A stretch of 64,000 bases of DNA. It comes from Orlajensenia sp037404875 (lineage in GTDB: Bacteria; Actinomycetota; Actinomycetes; Actinomycetales; Microbacteriaceae). Of the stretch, positions 15,548 through 26,790 are shown piece after piece (the stretch's first letter is position 1; each line of letters starts with the position of its first letter). The translations under genes were made by a program, and so were the position numbers. Under the pieces are notes generated by a model. The model had not been told where the DNA came from. It ran no database searches and worked only from the letters and a program-made list of their open reading frames with translations. The stretch lies in the NCBI RefSeq assembly GCF_037404875.1, contig NZ_JBBELO010000032.1, positions 1 through 64,000 of the forward strand, in the 5' to 3' direction.

Positions 15548-16483
15548 ATGGGTGACGCGCTCGGGGGCGGTGTGATGGTGGCGGTCGCCGCTGCCCTCTG
15601 GATCGCCTACCTCGTGCCCAGTTGGCTGCACCGTCGCCAGTACGTCGCCATGGAACGCAACGCCGTGCGCATGCAGCAGGTGATGCGGGTGCTCGCCGAG
15701 ACGGCCGAGACCCCCGAACACGTACGCGTGGAGGCGACCGCCCGCGCCGTCGCCGCGCAGGAGCGCGTGCTGCGCGAGCGCGAGGCCGCCGAACGGGCGC
15801 GCGAGAAGGCCGAACTCGAGATCGCGATGGCCGAGCGCCGTGCGACGGAGCGGGCCGCCGCAGACGCCATCCGAGCAGCGAAGGCGGCTGCGGATGCCGG
15901 CCGCTCGCGTCGGCGGATCGTGCGCCGCGCTCGCGCCATCACGTCGCTCTTCCTGCTCACCGCCCTGGGCGCCCTCGTCGTCGGCGTCGTGGTGGCAATC
16001 GCGGGCTCCGGCTTCACCGTCGCCATCGCGGGTGCCGCCGGCGTGTTCGCCGGACTGTTCGTACTGTCATCGCTGGCGCGCGCTGGACGCTCGGTGGCCA
16101 TCGGCCAGCGCCCGGCCGCCACCGCCGCGCCCGTTGCCGTGTTCGAACCGGTCGAGTGGGCCGAAGAGGAACGCCCGGCCACGGTGGCATGGACGCCGCA
16201 GCCGTTGCCGAAGCCCCTGTCGCAATCCCCCGGCACGGCCGCTGCCGCCGCCATGGACTCCGCCGAGCAGGCAGAGGCGCTGCGCCGCGCTGCCGTGCTC
16301 GCTGCGATGTCGCAGAAGGCGGCCGAGATCAACGAGCCCGTCGTGCGCCGGCTCGCGCCCGCGCGGGTCGAGCCCGCCGCATCCGTCGCCGATCCCCGCT
16401 TCGCACGCATGGGCTTCGTCGACGGCGCAGAGCCGGGCATGACCGACCTCGACGCCGTGCTGCGCCGCCGCCGAGCGGGCTGA
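15548..16483 (+). CDS. SepX/GlpR-like cell-division membrane protein
   Basis: A 311-aa protein. It opens with a membrane helix ending in IAYLVPSWLHRRQ, very like the N-terminus of actinobacterial SepX/GlpR. A long Glu/Arg/Ala-rich coiled coil (about 55-120) follows, then two adjacent membrane helices (about 134-180) and a flexible Pro/Ala-rich C-terminal half. SepX (Streptomyces) and GlpR (Corynebacterium) place and stabilise the FtsZ/Wag31 machinery, and GlpR binds the MoeA-like Glp. The fau-galU-rimJ-sepX order supports the call. Unlike the classic locus, no moeA/glp gene lies between galU and this gene. ATG 15548 is 6 nt after TACCGT, suggesting its own promoter. Confidence 0.7.
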   Translation: MGDALGGGVMVAVAAALWIAYLVPSWLHRRQYVAMERNAVRMQQVMRVLAETAETPEHVRVEATARAVAAQERVLREREAAERAREKAELEIAMAERRATERAAADAIRAAKAAADAGRSRRRIVRRARAITSLFLLTALGALVVGVVVAIAGSGFTVAIAGAAGVFAGLFVLSSLARAGRSVAIGQRPAATAAPVAVFEPVEWAEEERPATVAWTPQPLPKPLSQSPGTAAAAAMDSAEQAEALRRAAVLAAMSQKAAEINEPVVRRLAPARVEPAASVADPRFARMGFVDGAEPGMTDLDAVLRRRRAG

Positions 16484-16486
16484 ACG

Positions 16487-16975
16487 CTAGGCGCTCGGCA
16501 GGGCCTGCTCGATCACCTCGATGATCGCCGGGTCATCGGGCTCCACGCGCGAACGGAAGCGGTGCACGGCTCCATCGGGCGTCACGACGAACTTCTCGAA
16601 GTTCCACTTGACCTTGCCGGCCTTCCCCTCCGTGTCGGGGGTCTTCGTGAGCTCGGCGTAGAGCGGATGCTGTGAGCGCCCGTTCACGCGGATGCGGTCG
16701 AACATCGGGAAGGTCACGCCCCACGTGGTGGAGCAGTACTCCTTGATGGCTTCGTCGCTCCCGAGCTCCTGCAGGAACTGGTTGCTCGGGAAGCCCAGCA
16801 CGGTGAAGCCGCGGTCGGCGTACTGCTTCTGCAGTTCCTCGAGCTTCTCGTACTGGGGGGCCAGGCCGCAGCGGGACGCCACGTTGACGATGAGCTTGAC
16901 CTTGTCGCCGTACTCGGAGAGCGTGGTCTGCGTGCCATCGATGGTCGTCACGGGAATCTCGTTGAGCGAAGTCAT
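16487..16975 (-). CDS. Glutathione peroxidase family thiol peroxidase
   Basis: A 162-aa Cys-type GPx. Peroxidatic Cys36 lies in NVASRCGLAPQY and the probable resolving Cys81 in KEYCSTTWGV, so it most likely reduces hydroperoxides with thioredoxin rather than glutathione, as expected in an actinomycete. Gln and Trp of the catalytic tetrad are present (FPSNQF; KWNFEKF). The usual Cys of FPCNQF is Ser64 here; that residue is not catalytic in characterised plant enzymes. The 3' end almost touches the convergent SepX-like gene (3 nt). Confidence 0.93.
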   Translation of the reverse strand: MTSLNEIPVTTIDGTQTTLSEYGDKVKLIVNVASRCGLAPQYEKLEELQKQYADRGFTVLGFPSNQFLQELGSDEAIKEYCSTTWGVTFPMFDRIRVNGRSQHPLYAELTKTPDTEGKAGKVKWNFEKFVVTPDGAVHRFRSRVEPDDPAIIEVIEQALPSA

Positions 16976-17122
16976 ACCTGATTAAAGCCGGGCATCGCCG
17001 GAATAAGTCCCCGACGGGCCGAATCCGTTGGCGGGGCCGCGTGAGGCCCGCCCGCCGGATGGCGTTCGCGTCAGCCGGCTGTCACGAGCGCCGTCCGCAG
17101 GATGATAGGCTCTTTTTCGCTC

Positions 17123-17195
17123 GGGCCCATGGCGCAGTTGGTAGCGCGTCTCGTTCGCAATGAGAAGGTCGGGGGTTCGAATCCCCCTGGGTCCA
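17123..17195 (+). tRNA. tRNA-Ala (anticodon CGC)
   Basis: A 73-nt cloverleaf: acceptor stem GGGCCCA/TGGGTCC (one G-T pair), D arm GCGC-AGTTGGTA-GCGC, anticodon arm TCTCG-TTCGCAA-TGAGA (anticodon CGC reading GCG), T arm GGGGG-TTCGAAT-CCCCC, discriminator A. The full CCA is not encoded (CCG follows). A hairpin terminator follows within 10 nt. TAGGCT about 17 nt upstream may be its -10 box. Confidence 0.96.
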
Positions 17196-17200
17196 CCGAT

Positions 17201-17229
17201 GCGAATGCCCCGTTCAGCGGGGCATTCGC
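17201..17229 (+). terminator. Terminator after tRNA-Ala
   Basis: A perfect 11-bp stem (GCGAATGCCCC / GGGGCATTCGC) with a 7-nt loop, beginning 5 nt after the tRNA. The T-tract is weak. Confidence 0.75.
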
Positions 17230-17244
17230 CGTATTCAACCCTCG

Positions 17245-17778
17245 TCACGCGCCCAGCGGTGGATGCTCCAGCAGGCTCACGTGGTCATCGAGGTAGGCCC
17301 TCAGCTCGACACCGTCGCCGGATGCGTCGCCCTTCCACCGCACGAACACCTCGTCGCCGCGCGCGAACAGCACACCGTCCCCCGAGCGCAGTGCCGTTGC
17401 GTCGACGGCGACCGGCTCTGCCGCGAAGTTGACCGTCTCACCCGCCGGATACCGGCCCCGAAAGGCGGCCTCCCGCTCCTGACGCCTGGCCTCGGCCGAG
17501 AGGGACTGGTACGCCGGGCGGCTGGGAGGCGCCGAGCGCGTCACCGACCCGGTCGCCGACGCGTCGCCCTCGGCGGAGAGCAGCAGCACTCCAAGACGCC
17601 AGACCCGCCCGAGCGGCTCCATGCGCGCGGGTCGCTGTACGAGCAGCACGCGATGCGGCGCGACGTAGCGTGCGAGCGCCTCGTCACGCGCGCCGGCCTG
17701 CCGGAGCCGGGCCGCGGCATCCTGCAGCGCACGACGCACCGAGTTCTCGAGTGCATCGTCGGCCGTCGGCTCGTTCAC
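17245..17778 (-). CDS. Conserved-looking protein of unknown function (177 aa)
   Basis: A soluble 177-aa protein. Residues about 5-75 look helical with a short hydrophobic patch (RVLLVQRPARMEPLGRVWRLGVLLL); a disordered Ser/Pro linker follows, and the C-terminal 80 residues look like a small beta-rich domain (GETVNFAAEPVAVDA, DGVLFARGDEVFVRW). I start it at GTG 17778 behind GGGAGAAG; upstream ATGs would overlap the divergent SNF2 gene. I do not recognise the family. Confidence 0.7.
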   Translation of the reverse strand: MNEPTADDALENSVRRALQDAAARLRQAGARDEALARYVAPHRVLLVQRPARMEPLGRVWRLGVLLLSAEGDASATGSVTRSAPPSRPAYQSLSAEARRQEREAAFRGRYPAGETVNFAAEPVAVDATALRSGDGVLFARGDEVFVRWKGDASGDGVELRAYLDDHVSLLEHPPLGA

Positions 17779-17849
17779 CCGCTTCTCCCGTCGTGCGTTC
17801 CTCCTCCTCACGATATTCGGCCGTCGCCCGGTCATGGGAGCATTGAGCA

Positions 17850-21041
<3,192 letters not shown>

Positions 21042-21437
21042 CGTCCGCCTCGGGTAGCCCTCGAGCCCGCAGCTTTTGCGGGTGTAGGAGGCCGAGCACT
21101 GGCAATTCGTGCGGGTTCGGTGCTCGGCTCCCCGCGGGACATAGCGGCGGGAGGCGTGTGCACGGTGCCGAACCCGCAGATTTTGTGGGTGTGGGAGGCC
21201 GAGCACCCGCGATTACTGCGGGTTCGGTGCTGGGCTACCCGCAGATTCTGCGTGCTCGCCAGTCCGCAGCAAAGAAGAGCATCAGCGACCGGATGGGCCG
21301 CCGAGTCCGCAGTTTCTGCTGGTGTGAGGCCGTGCCATGTGCCGAACCCGCAGATTTTGTGGGTGCGGGAGGCGCAGCACCCGCGATTCTTGCGGGTTCG
21401 GTGCTGGGCTACCCGCGATAACTGCGGGTTCGGTGTG
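21042..21437. repeat. Field of about nine short hairpin repeats between convergent genes
   Basis: This 396-nt gap has no credible gene. It contains about nine copies of a small imperfect palindrome of the type ACCCGC-AGATTTT-GCGGGT, near 21064, 21100 (half), 21171, 21205, 21237, 21303, 21344, 21378 and 21410. They are joined by short recurring linkers (GTGCTGGGCT; GTGGGAGGCCGAGCAC). The block 21165-21252 recurs almost exactly at 21339-21426 (174 nt later), and diverged partial copies lie at 21063-21138 and 21303-21338. Within the good copies successive hairpins are 32-34 nt apart. Confidence 0.85.
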
Positions 21438-22838
21438 TCAGAGGTTGATCATGTGGCCGGTGAGGCCGTGGAAGGCCTCCTGCAGCGCCTCGCTGAGCGT
21501 GGGATGCGTGTGCACGTTGCGCGCGAGCTCGAGCGCGCCGAGGTCCCACTTCTGGGCGAGGGTGAGCTCGGGGAGCAGCTCGGCGACGTCCGCGCCGATG
21601 AGGTGGCCGCCGAGCAGCTCGTAGTGGGCGGAGTCGGCGACGAGCTTCACGAAGCCGGCCGGCTCGCCCAGGCCGTGCGCCTTGCCGTTGGCGGTGAACG
21701 GGAAGGTCGACACGATCACGTCGTAGCCCTCGTCGCGTGCCTGCTGCTCGGTGAGCCCGAAGCTCGCGACCTGCGGCTGGCAGAAGGTGGCGCGCGGCAT
21801 CATGCGGTAGTCGCCGAGGGCCATGGTCTCGGCCCCGCCGATGGTCTCGGCGGCCACGACGCCCTGCGCCTCGGCCACGTGTGCCAGCTGCAGCTTCGCG
21901 GTCACGTCGCCGATGGCATAGATGTGCGGAACGTTCGTGCGCATGAAGTCGTCGATGCCGATCGCGCCGCGCTCCGTCACCCGCACACCCGTGTTCTCGA
22001 GGCCGTAGCCTTCCACCCGCGCGGCGAAGCCGACCGACATGAGCACCTTGTCGGCGCTCGCGCTGCCGGGCTGCCCGTTGGCGCCGGTGTAGGTCACCTC
22101 GACGTGGTCGCCATGGTCGGTGACGGTCTCGACCTTCGTCGACGCCAGGATCGGGATGCCGAGCTTGCGATACTGCTTCGTGATCTCCTTCGAGACGTCG
22201 ACGTCCTCGTTCGGCAGTGCGCGGTCGAGGAACTCGATGATGGTGACCTCGACGCCGTAGGCGCGCATGACGTAGCCGAACTCGATGCCGATGGCCCCGG
22301 CGCCGACGATGATGATCGACGTCGGCAGTTCGCGGCTGAGGATCTGGCTCTCGTAGGTCACCACGTTGTCGCTGAGCGAGACGCCGGGGAGCAGGCGAAC
22401 AGTGGAGCCGGTCGCGATGATCACGTTGTCGAAGGTGACCGTCTCGCGTTCACCGTTGGAGAGCGCGACCTCGATGGTGTGCGGGTCGGTGAAGCTGCCG
22501 CGGCCGTCGAATTCGGTCACGCCGTTCTTCTTCATGAGGTAGTGCACCCCCTTGACGCGCCCCTCCGCTACTGTGCGGCTGCGATCGAACGCAGCGCCGT
22601 AGTCGAAGCTCACCTCGCCACGGATTCCGAACGTGTCGGCCTGGTGCGCGAAGGTGTTCGCCAGCTCGGCGTTGCGCAGCAGCGCCTTCGAGGGGATGCA
22701 GCCCACGTTCAGGCAGACGCCGCCCCAGTACTTCTCCTCGATGACCGCGACCGACTTGCCGAGTTGGGCGGCGCGCACCGCCGCGACGTATCCGCCGGGT
22801 CCGGCACCGAGAATGACGACATCGAAATGCTGGCTCAT
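21438..22838 (-). CDS. lpdA: Dihydrolipoyl dehydrogenase (E3)
   Basis: A 466-aa FAD disulfide oxidoreductase that reoxidises dihydrolipoamide with NAD+ in 2-oxoacid dehydrogenase complexes. It shows the FAD dinucleotide loop GAGPGG (11-16), redox pair Cys42/Cys47 (GGVCLNVGCIPSK), NAD loop GAGAIGIEFG, the FAD motif YAIGDV, and the C-terminal HTHPTLSE (His445/Glu450) active-site base of the partner subunit. I chose ATG 22838, 7 nt after TAGTTT, over an upstream codon. No E1 or E2 gene is adjacent. Confidence 0.95.
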   Translation of the reverse strand: MSQHFDVVILGAGPGGYVAAVRAAQLGKSVAVIEEKYWGGVCLNVGCIPSKALLRNAELANTFAHQADTFGIRGEVSFDYGAAFDRSRTVAEGRVKGVHYLMKKNGVTEFDGRGSFTDPHTIEVALSNGERETVTFDNVIIATGSTVRLLPGVSLSDNVVTYESQILSRELPTSIIIVGAGAIGIEFGYVMRAYGVEVTIIEFLDRALPNEDVDVSKEITKQYRKLGIPILASTKVETVTDHGDHVEVTYTGANGQPGSASADKVLMSVGFAARVEGYGLENTGVRVTERGAIGIDDFMRTNVPHIYAIGDVTAKLQLAHVAEAQGVVAAETIGGAETMALGDYRMMPRATFCQPQVASFGLTEQQARDEGYDVIVSTFPFTANGKAHGLGEPAGFVKLVADSAHYELLGGHLIGADVAELLPELTLAQKWDLGALELARNVHTHPTLSEALQEAFHGLTGHMINL

Positions 22839-22848
22839 GCCATCCAAA

Positions 22849-23727
22849 CTACGCTGCCGCAGCATCCGATCGCATGGTGAGAGTGGGGGATCCGTCCTGT
22901 TCGCCGAGGGCGAGACTCACCCGCACGTCGCCGAGTTCGGCGAGAGAGGTGACATGGGTGCCGCCACAGGCGATGCTCACGGATGCCTCGGGCAGCTCGC
23001 ACACCCAGAAGCGGCGGTCGGTGAGCAACTGGCCGTCGCGGTCGATGCGCACGGGTGCGCCCGTCGCCACCCACTCGGCAAGGGTGCGGTTCGCGTGCGC
23101 CTCGAGCTCCGGAAGGGCCTGCTCGAGCCCGTCGGCGCTGAATCCCTTCCGACGCAGCGACTTGTTGAGCCGGAAGACGTCGACGGAGCCGCCGGGGGTG
23201 ATCAACGACGACGTGATGGCGCTCGCGTCGAAGTCGGGCTGCCCGAGACCATCGGAACGCACCTCCTTCGTCCAACGGTCGGCCATCGCGCGGTTCAGGG
23301 CCAGCGAGGCGAGATGGCAGGCCGTGTGGCCGATCGAGAGAGCGCGCCGGTAGTCGGCATCGGCGATGACGGTCACGGTTTCTCCTTCCGTGACCCCTGG
23401 CTCGGCCGCGGCGACGACGTGGGCCACCAGGAACGCCCAGCCGTCGGCGCCGGGGCGCACGGGAGCATCCGCGCCGATGAAGAGCGTCTCGCCGTCGGTG
23501 GCGGCGAGCACCGCATCCAGGATCGGCAGGTCGCCTCGATCGGTGCGCAGGATGCCGCGGTCGGCGCCCTGGTCGGGCCAGCCGGCATCGACCGGGTGGA
23601 ACGGGGTGGCGTCGAGCACGACGGCCTCTCGGCCCTCAGGCAGTGCCTCGAGGTGCAACACGAGAGCCGGCGCGCTCGTGCTGCCGTCGGGATAGAGAAC
23701 GCGGGTGTCGGTGCGGGGGAGTGACAT
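22849..23727 (-). CDS. AlaX-like alanyl-tRNA editing/metal-dependent hydrolase
   Basis: A 292-aa protein resembling the free-standing AlaRS editing domain. The zinc ligands are in place: HTACH (His134, His138) and CGGTH (Cys254, His258). An N-terminal beta-barrel part (about 1-120) precedes the editing core, as in AlaXM. The expected role is to hydrolyse Ser (or Gly) from mischarged tRNA-Ala. ATG 23727 is preceded at 6 nt by CACAAT, a likely -10. It lies 10 nt upstream of lpdA in the same direction, though lpdA seems to have its own promoter inside this gap/3' end. Confidence 0.88.
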   Translation of the reverse strand: MSLPRTDTRVLYPDGSTSAPALVLHLEALPEGREAVVLDATPFHPVDAGWPDQGADRGILRTDRGDLPILDAVLAATDGETLFIGADAPVRPGADGWAFLVAHVVAAAEPGVTEGETVTVIADADYRRALSIGHTACHLASLALNRAMADRWTKEVRSDGLGQPDFDASAITSSLITPGGSVDVFRLNKSLRRKGFSADGLEQALPELEAHANRTLAEWVATGAPVRIDRDGQLLTDRRFWVCELPEASVSIACGGTHVTSLAELGDVRVSLALGEQDGSPTLTMRSDAAAA

Positions 23728-23760
23728 GCCTCTATTGTGCGGTGCCACCCCGGCGGGTGC

Positions 23761-24153
23761 TCACTCGGCCGGCGGCTGCAGCACCGAGAGGATATTGCCC
23801 GACGGGTCGGTGAACCAGGCGATGTCGGGTCCTCCGCCGCTGCCTGCCGGGGGCCGCGCGATGCCGTGCTCGTCCTGCCCGAAGCCGTCGTAGTGCAGCA
23901 GGGAGACGCCCGATCGCTCGAGCTCGGCGACCGCCGCATCGATGTCGTCGACGGCGAAGTTCAGCACGGTGTACGTGGCCGGCTCGTGATCAGGCTTGAC
24001 GTAGACGAAGACCCTCTTGCCACCGCCGATGCCGAGGGAGATGCCTCCCATCGCATCCTCGACGTTGAGACCGAGCACGTCGGCGTAGAACGAGCGGGCC
24101 GCGTCGACGTCGCGCACGGCGAATCCGCTGAAGATATCCACTGGAGTGATCAT
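23761..24153 (-). CDS. VOC superfamily protein (glyoxalase/bleomycin-resistance fold)
   Basis: A 130-aa protein with paired beta-alpha-beta-beta-beta units: VDIFSGFAVRDVDAARSFYADVLGL at the start and a second half around FAVDDIDAAVAELERSGV ending in WFTDPSGNILSVLQ. The second-half pattern D-P-x-G-N and the preceding aromatic are typical metal-side elements of VOC proteins. Substrate is unknown; it could be a dioxygenase, isomerase or binding protein. It lies 33 nt upstream of the AlaX-like gene on the same strand. Confidence 0.85.
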   Translation of the reverse strand: MITPVDIFSGFAVRDVDAARSFYADVLGLNVEDAMGGISLGIGGGKRVFVYVKPDHEPATYTVLNFAVDDIDAAVAELERSGVSLLHYDGFGQDEHGIARPPAGSGGGPDIAWFTDPSGNILSVLQPPAE

Positions 24154-24214
24154 GGGTACAGTCGACCACCGCGGACGGTCCGCGACAAGGGCGCCTGCGG
24201 GATCCGCCGGACTC

Positions 24215-25579
24215 TCAGCGCCGGCGCGGCCGGTTGCGTCCGCGGGCGAGCCGCGGTGAGATGGCCATCAGCGGTCCGACGAAGCGTCGTTGAAGCGAGC
24301 GCGCCGGACCCATCGTGGCCTGCACGAGATATTGACCCAGGATGGCTCCCGCGGCCAGCGCCCCCGCGACGCCCGCCGCCGCGAGCACCGACAGCAGGCC
24401 CTGCAGGTCGGAATCGGCAAGCTGCATGAGGCCGGTGAAGAGGATGCGGCCGGGCACCAACGGCACGAGGCTGGCCACGACAGCGACGATCGGCGGAACG
24501 CGCACCACCCGCACGGCCAGTGCGGCGAGCAGCCCCACGACGACGGCCGCGCTCGCCGAGGCGAACACGATGCCGATGCCGGCGCCGACACCGGCGGAGT
24601 ACGCGAGTTCCGCCACCGCTCCCAGAACACACAGCCCCCAGATGGAACGGCGTGGCACCTGGGCCGCGAGGCAGAATCCGGCCACGATGACCGCCGCGGC
24701 CACCAGCTGCATCGGAACGTCTTCGAGCGAGGGCCCGGTGGCCGGGTCGAGCTTCAGGTCGAGGCCGAAGCGTCCGAGCAGCAGGCCGGAGGCCAGGACC
24801 CCGGCCACGAGGCCCGCGGTGATGAGTACCGCCTCGACCAGCCGGGCCGTGCCGGTGACGTAGAAGCCCGAAAGCGTGTCGTGCACGGCGCCGAACGTCG
24901 TCACTCCGGCCAGCAGCATGATGATCGCCGCCACCACGACGAGCGAGGGGTTCACGCTCGGGTCGACAAGCACCGCGCCGGCCGCGGCGATCGGCCCGAC
25001 GCATCCGCCGGCGAGCGATTGGTAGAACACCGGAACGCGTCGGCGCTGAAGTGCCGAGGTGATGAGGTCGATCACGAGGGTCGCGAGGAAGGACGCGGCG
25101 GCGACGAGTGGTCCGCCGCCGAGCAGCAGCGCGGCCCCTACGCCCACGAGGCTCCAGCCGATGCTGCGCAGCCAGCGTGGGTACATCGGCTTTCGTCCGA
25201 TGATGGCGGCGACCGTGCGGCGGGTCTCCTCGAGCGGCGGCGGATCGTCGACGATGCGGCTGATGAGCTCGGTCGCGCGCGTGAGCCGGGCATAGTCGAG
25301 CGTGCGGTACTTCACGTTGCGGCTGTGCGAGATGGTCTCGAAGGTGGCCGGATTCTCCCACGAGAGGGTGATGAGCGAGTAGGTGAGATCGGCCTCGACG
25401 TTCTTCACGCCGTAGGCGCGACTGACGGCCTGCATGGCCGCGACGGTGTCTTCCGCTCCGGCACCGCCGGCGAAGAGCGCCTCGGTGACCCGGATGGTCA
25501 CGTCGAGCACCGCACGGATGTAGGCGGCGGCTTCAGCCGAACTCATTCCGGCCGTCGGAGGCGGGGTCGCCATGCTCAT
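24215..25579 (-). CDS. ThrE-type threonine/serine exporter
   Basis: A 454-aa membrane protein of the ThrE family. An N-terminal soluble half (about 1-125, hydrolase-like in the family) precedes about ten membrane helices in two groups, matching the fused ThrP_N/ThrP_C architecture of the Corynebacterium exporter. The C-terminus is strongly basic (ARGRNRPRRR), cytoplasmic side. ATG 25579 overlaps the stop of the antiporter gene as ATGA, so the two are translationally coupled. Probable role: export of threonine, serine or small peptides. Confidence 0.88.
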   Translation of the reverse strand: MSMATPPPTAGMSSAEAAAYIRAVLDVTIRVTEALFAGGAGAEDTVAAMQAVSRAYGVKNVEADLTYSLITLSWENPATFETISHSRNVKYRTLDYARLTRATELISRIVDDPPPLEETRRTVAAIIGRKPMYPRWLRSIGWSLVGVGAALLLGGGPLVAAASFLATLVIDLITSALQRRRVPVFYQSLAGGCVGPIAAAGAVLVDPSVNPSLVVVAAIIMLLAGVTTFGAVHDTLSGFYVTGTARLVEAVLITAGLVAGVLASGLLLGRFGLDLKLDPATGPSLEDVPMQLVAAAVIVAGFCLAAQVPRRSIWGLCVLGAVAELAYSAGVGAGIGIVFASASAAVVVGLLAALAVRVVRVPPIVAVVASLVPLVPGRILFTGLMQLADSDLQGLLSVLAAAGVAGALAAGAILGQYLVQATMGPARSLQRRFVGPLMAISPRLARGRNRPRRR

Positions 25580-26775
25580 CCGGCCAGGCTCGCGCGCTCG
25601 CGCGCCCTGGCTGCGCGCTGGCGAAGGATCGCCTTGAACCAGGCCGCGTCGGGAACGCGGGCGAGGATCGGGCCGAGCACGACGGTGATGAGCACATACG
25701 CGGTGGCGAGCGGGGCGAGCAAGGGCGAGACCCCTGAACCCACTGCGATACCGGCGATGACGATGGAGAACTCGCCGCGGGCGGTGAGCGCGAAGCCTGC
25801 GCGCCAACGACCCGGGATGCCGATGCCCGCGCGACGAGCGGAGAGGTAGCCGGTGAGCACCTTCGTGGCCATCGTCAGTGCGGCGAGCGCGATCGCCGGA
25901 ACGAGCATCGAGAGCAGGTCGCGCGCGTTGGTCGAGAGGCCGAAGAAGACGAAGAAGACCGCGGCGAAGAGGTCGCGCAGCGGCGTGAGCAGTTCGCTCG
26001 CATGCTCGGCGACGCGACCCGAGATCGCGATGCCGACGAGGAACGCCCCGACGGCCGCCGAGACGTTCACCTGCGCTGACAGGCCGGCGACGAGCATGGT
26101 GAGTCCGAGCACCCCGAGCAGCAGCGGTTCCGGATGCTCGGCGGCGAAGATGCGCGAGACGATGGTGCTGTAGCGCAGGGCGATGAAGAGGATGAGGGAG
26201 ACGGCTCCCACGGCGATCGCCACGGTCAGTGCCCCCGTCAAGAAGGCCATCCCCATGACCACCGCCGAGAGCACCGGCAGGTAGAAGGCCATGGCGAGAT
26301 CCTCGATCACGAGCACGGCGAGCACGACCGGCGTCTCACGGTTGCTCACGCGCCCGAGGTCACGGATGAGCTTGGCGATCACACCGGAGGAGGAGACCCA
26401 GGTGATGCCCGCAAGCGCGACGGCAGCGACGGGACCCCACCCCAGCACGAGCGCGAAGGCCGCCCCAGGCAGGGCGTTGAGCACCGCATCCAGCAGCCCG
26501 GCGATCTTGGATTGGCGCAGGTTGGTGAGCAGCTCGCTCGCGGTGTACTCCAGGCCGAGCAGGGCGAGCAGCAGGATGACGCCGATCTCGCTGCCGATGG
26601 CGAAGAAGTCCTCGCTCGCGTCGAGCGGTGCGATTCCGCCCTCGCCGAAGGCCAGCCCGGCGAGCAGGTAGAGCGGGATCGGGGAGATGCCGATGCGGAT
26701 CGCGAGGCGCCCGAGCAGGCTCATGCCGAGCAGCAGCGCGCCGACTTCGATGATGATCAGCGTGGTGTCATGCAT
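25576..26775 (-). CDS. CPA2 cation/proton antiporter (KefB/KhtU-like)
   Basis: A 399-aa integral membrane protein with about 12 helices in the monovalent cation:proton antiporter-2 family. The N-terminus (GISPIPLYLLAGLAFGEGG) and the central helices carrying the conserved Asp (VLVIEDLAMAF, about 155) fit. It lacks the C-terminal RCK domain of KefB; the regulator is instead the separate gene just upstream, as in the KhtTU potassium/proton antiporter of Bacillus. Likely role: K+ (or Na+) efflux in exchange for H+ and pH or electrophile protection. Confidence 0.9.
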   Translation of the reverse strand: MHDTTLIIIEVGALLLGMSLLGRLAIRIGISPIPLYLLAGLAFGEGGIAPLDASEDFFAIGSEIGVILLLALLGLEYTASELLTNLRQSKIAGLLDAVLNALPGAAFALVLGWGPVAAVALAGITWVSSSGVIAKLIRDLGRVSNRETPVVLAVLVIEDLAMAFYLPVLSAVVMGMAFLTGALTVAIAVGAVSLILFIALRYSTIVSRIFAAEHPEPLLLGVLGLTMLVAGLSAQVNVSAAVGAFLVGIAISGRVAEHASELLTPLRDLFAAVFFVFFGLSTNARDLLSMLVPAIALAALTMATKVLTGYLSARRAGIGIPGRWRAGFALTARGEFSIVIAGIAVGSGVSPLLAPLATAYVLITVVLGPILARVPDAAWFKAILRQRAARARERASLAG

Positions 26776-26790
26776 GCGCCCGGCCCGGCG

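Noticed and set aside
16982..17248. Minus-strand ORF containing RGIRTPDLLIANE
   Set aside because: It is the antisense translation of the tRNA-Ala gene, a well-known false protein in databases.
21165..21434. Repeat field as a CRISPR array
   Set aside because: Units are not uniform, spacers are themselves repeated linkers, and no cas gene is near.
21120..22880. 586-codon plus-strand frame across the repeat field and lpdA
   Set aside because: Mostly antisense to lpdA; the first part only translates the hairpin repeats.
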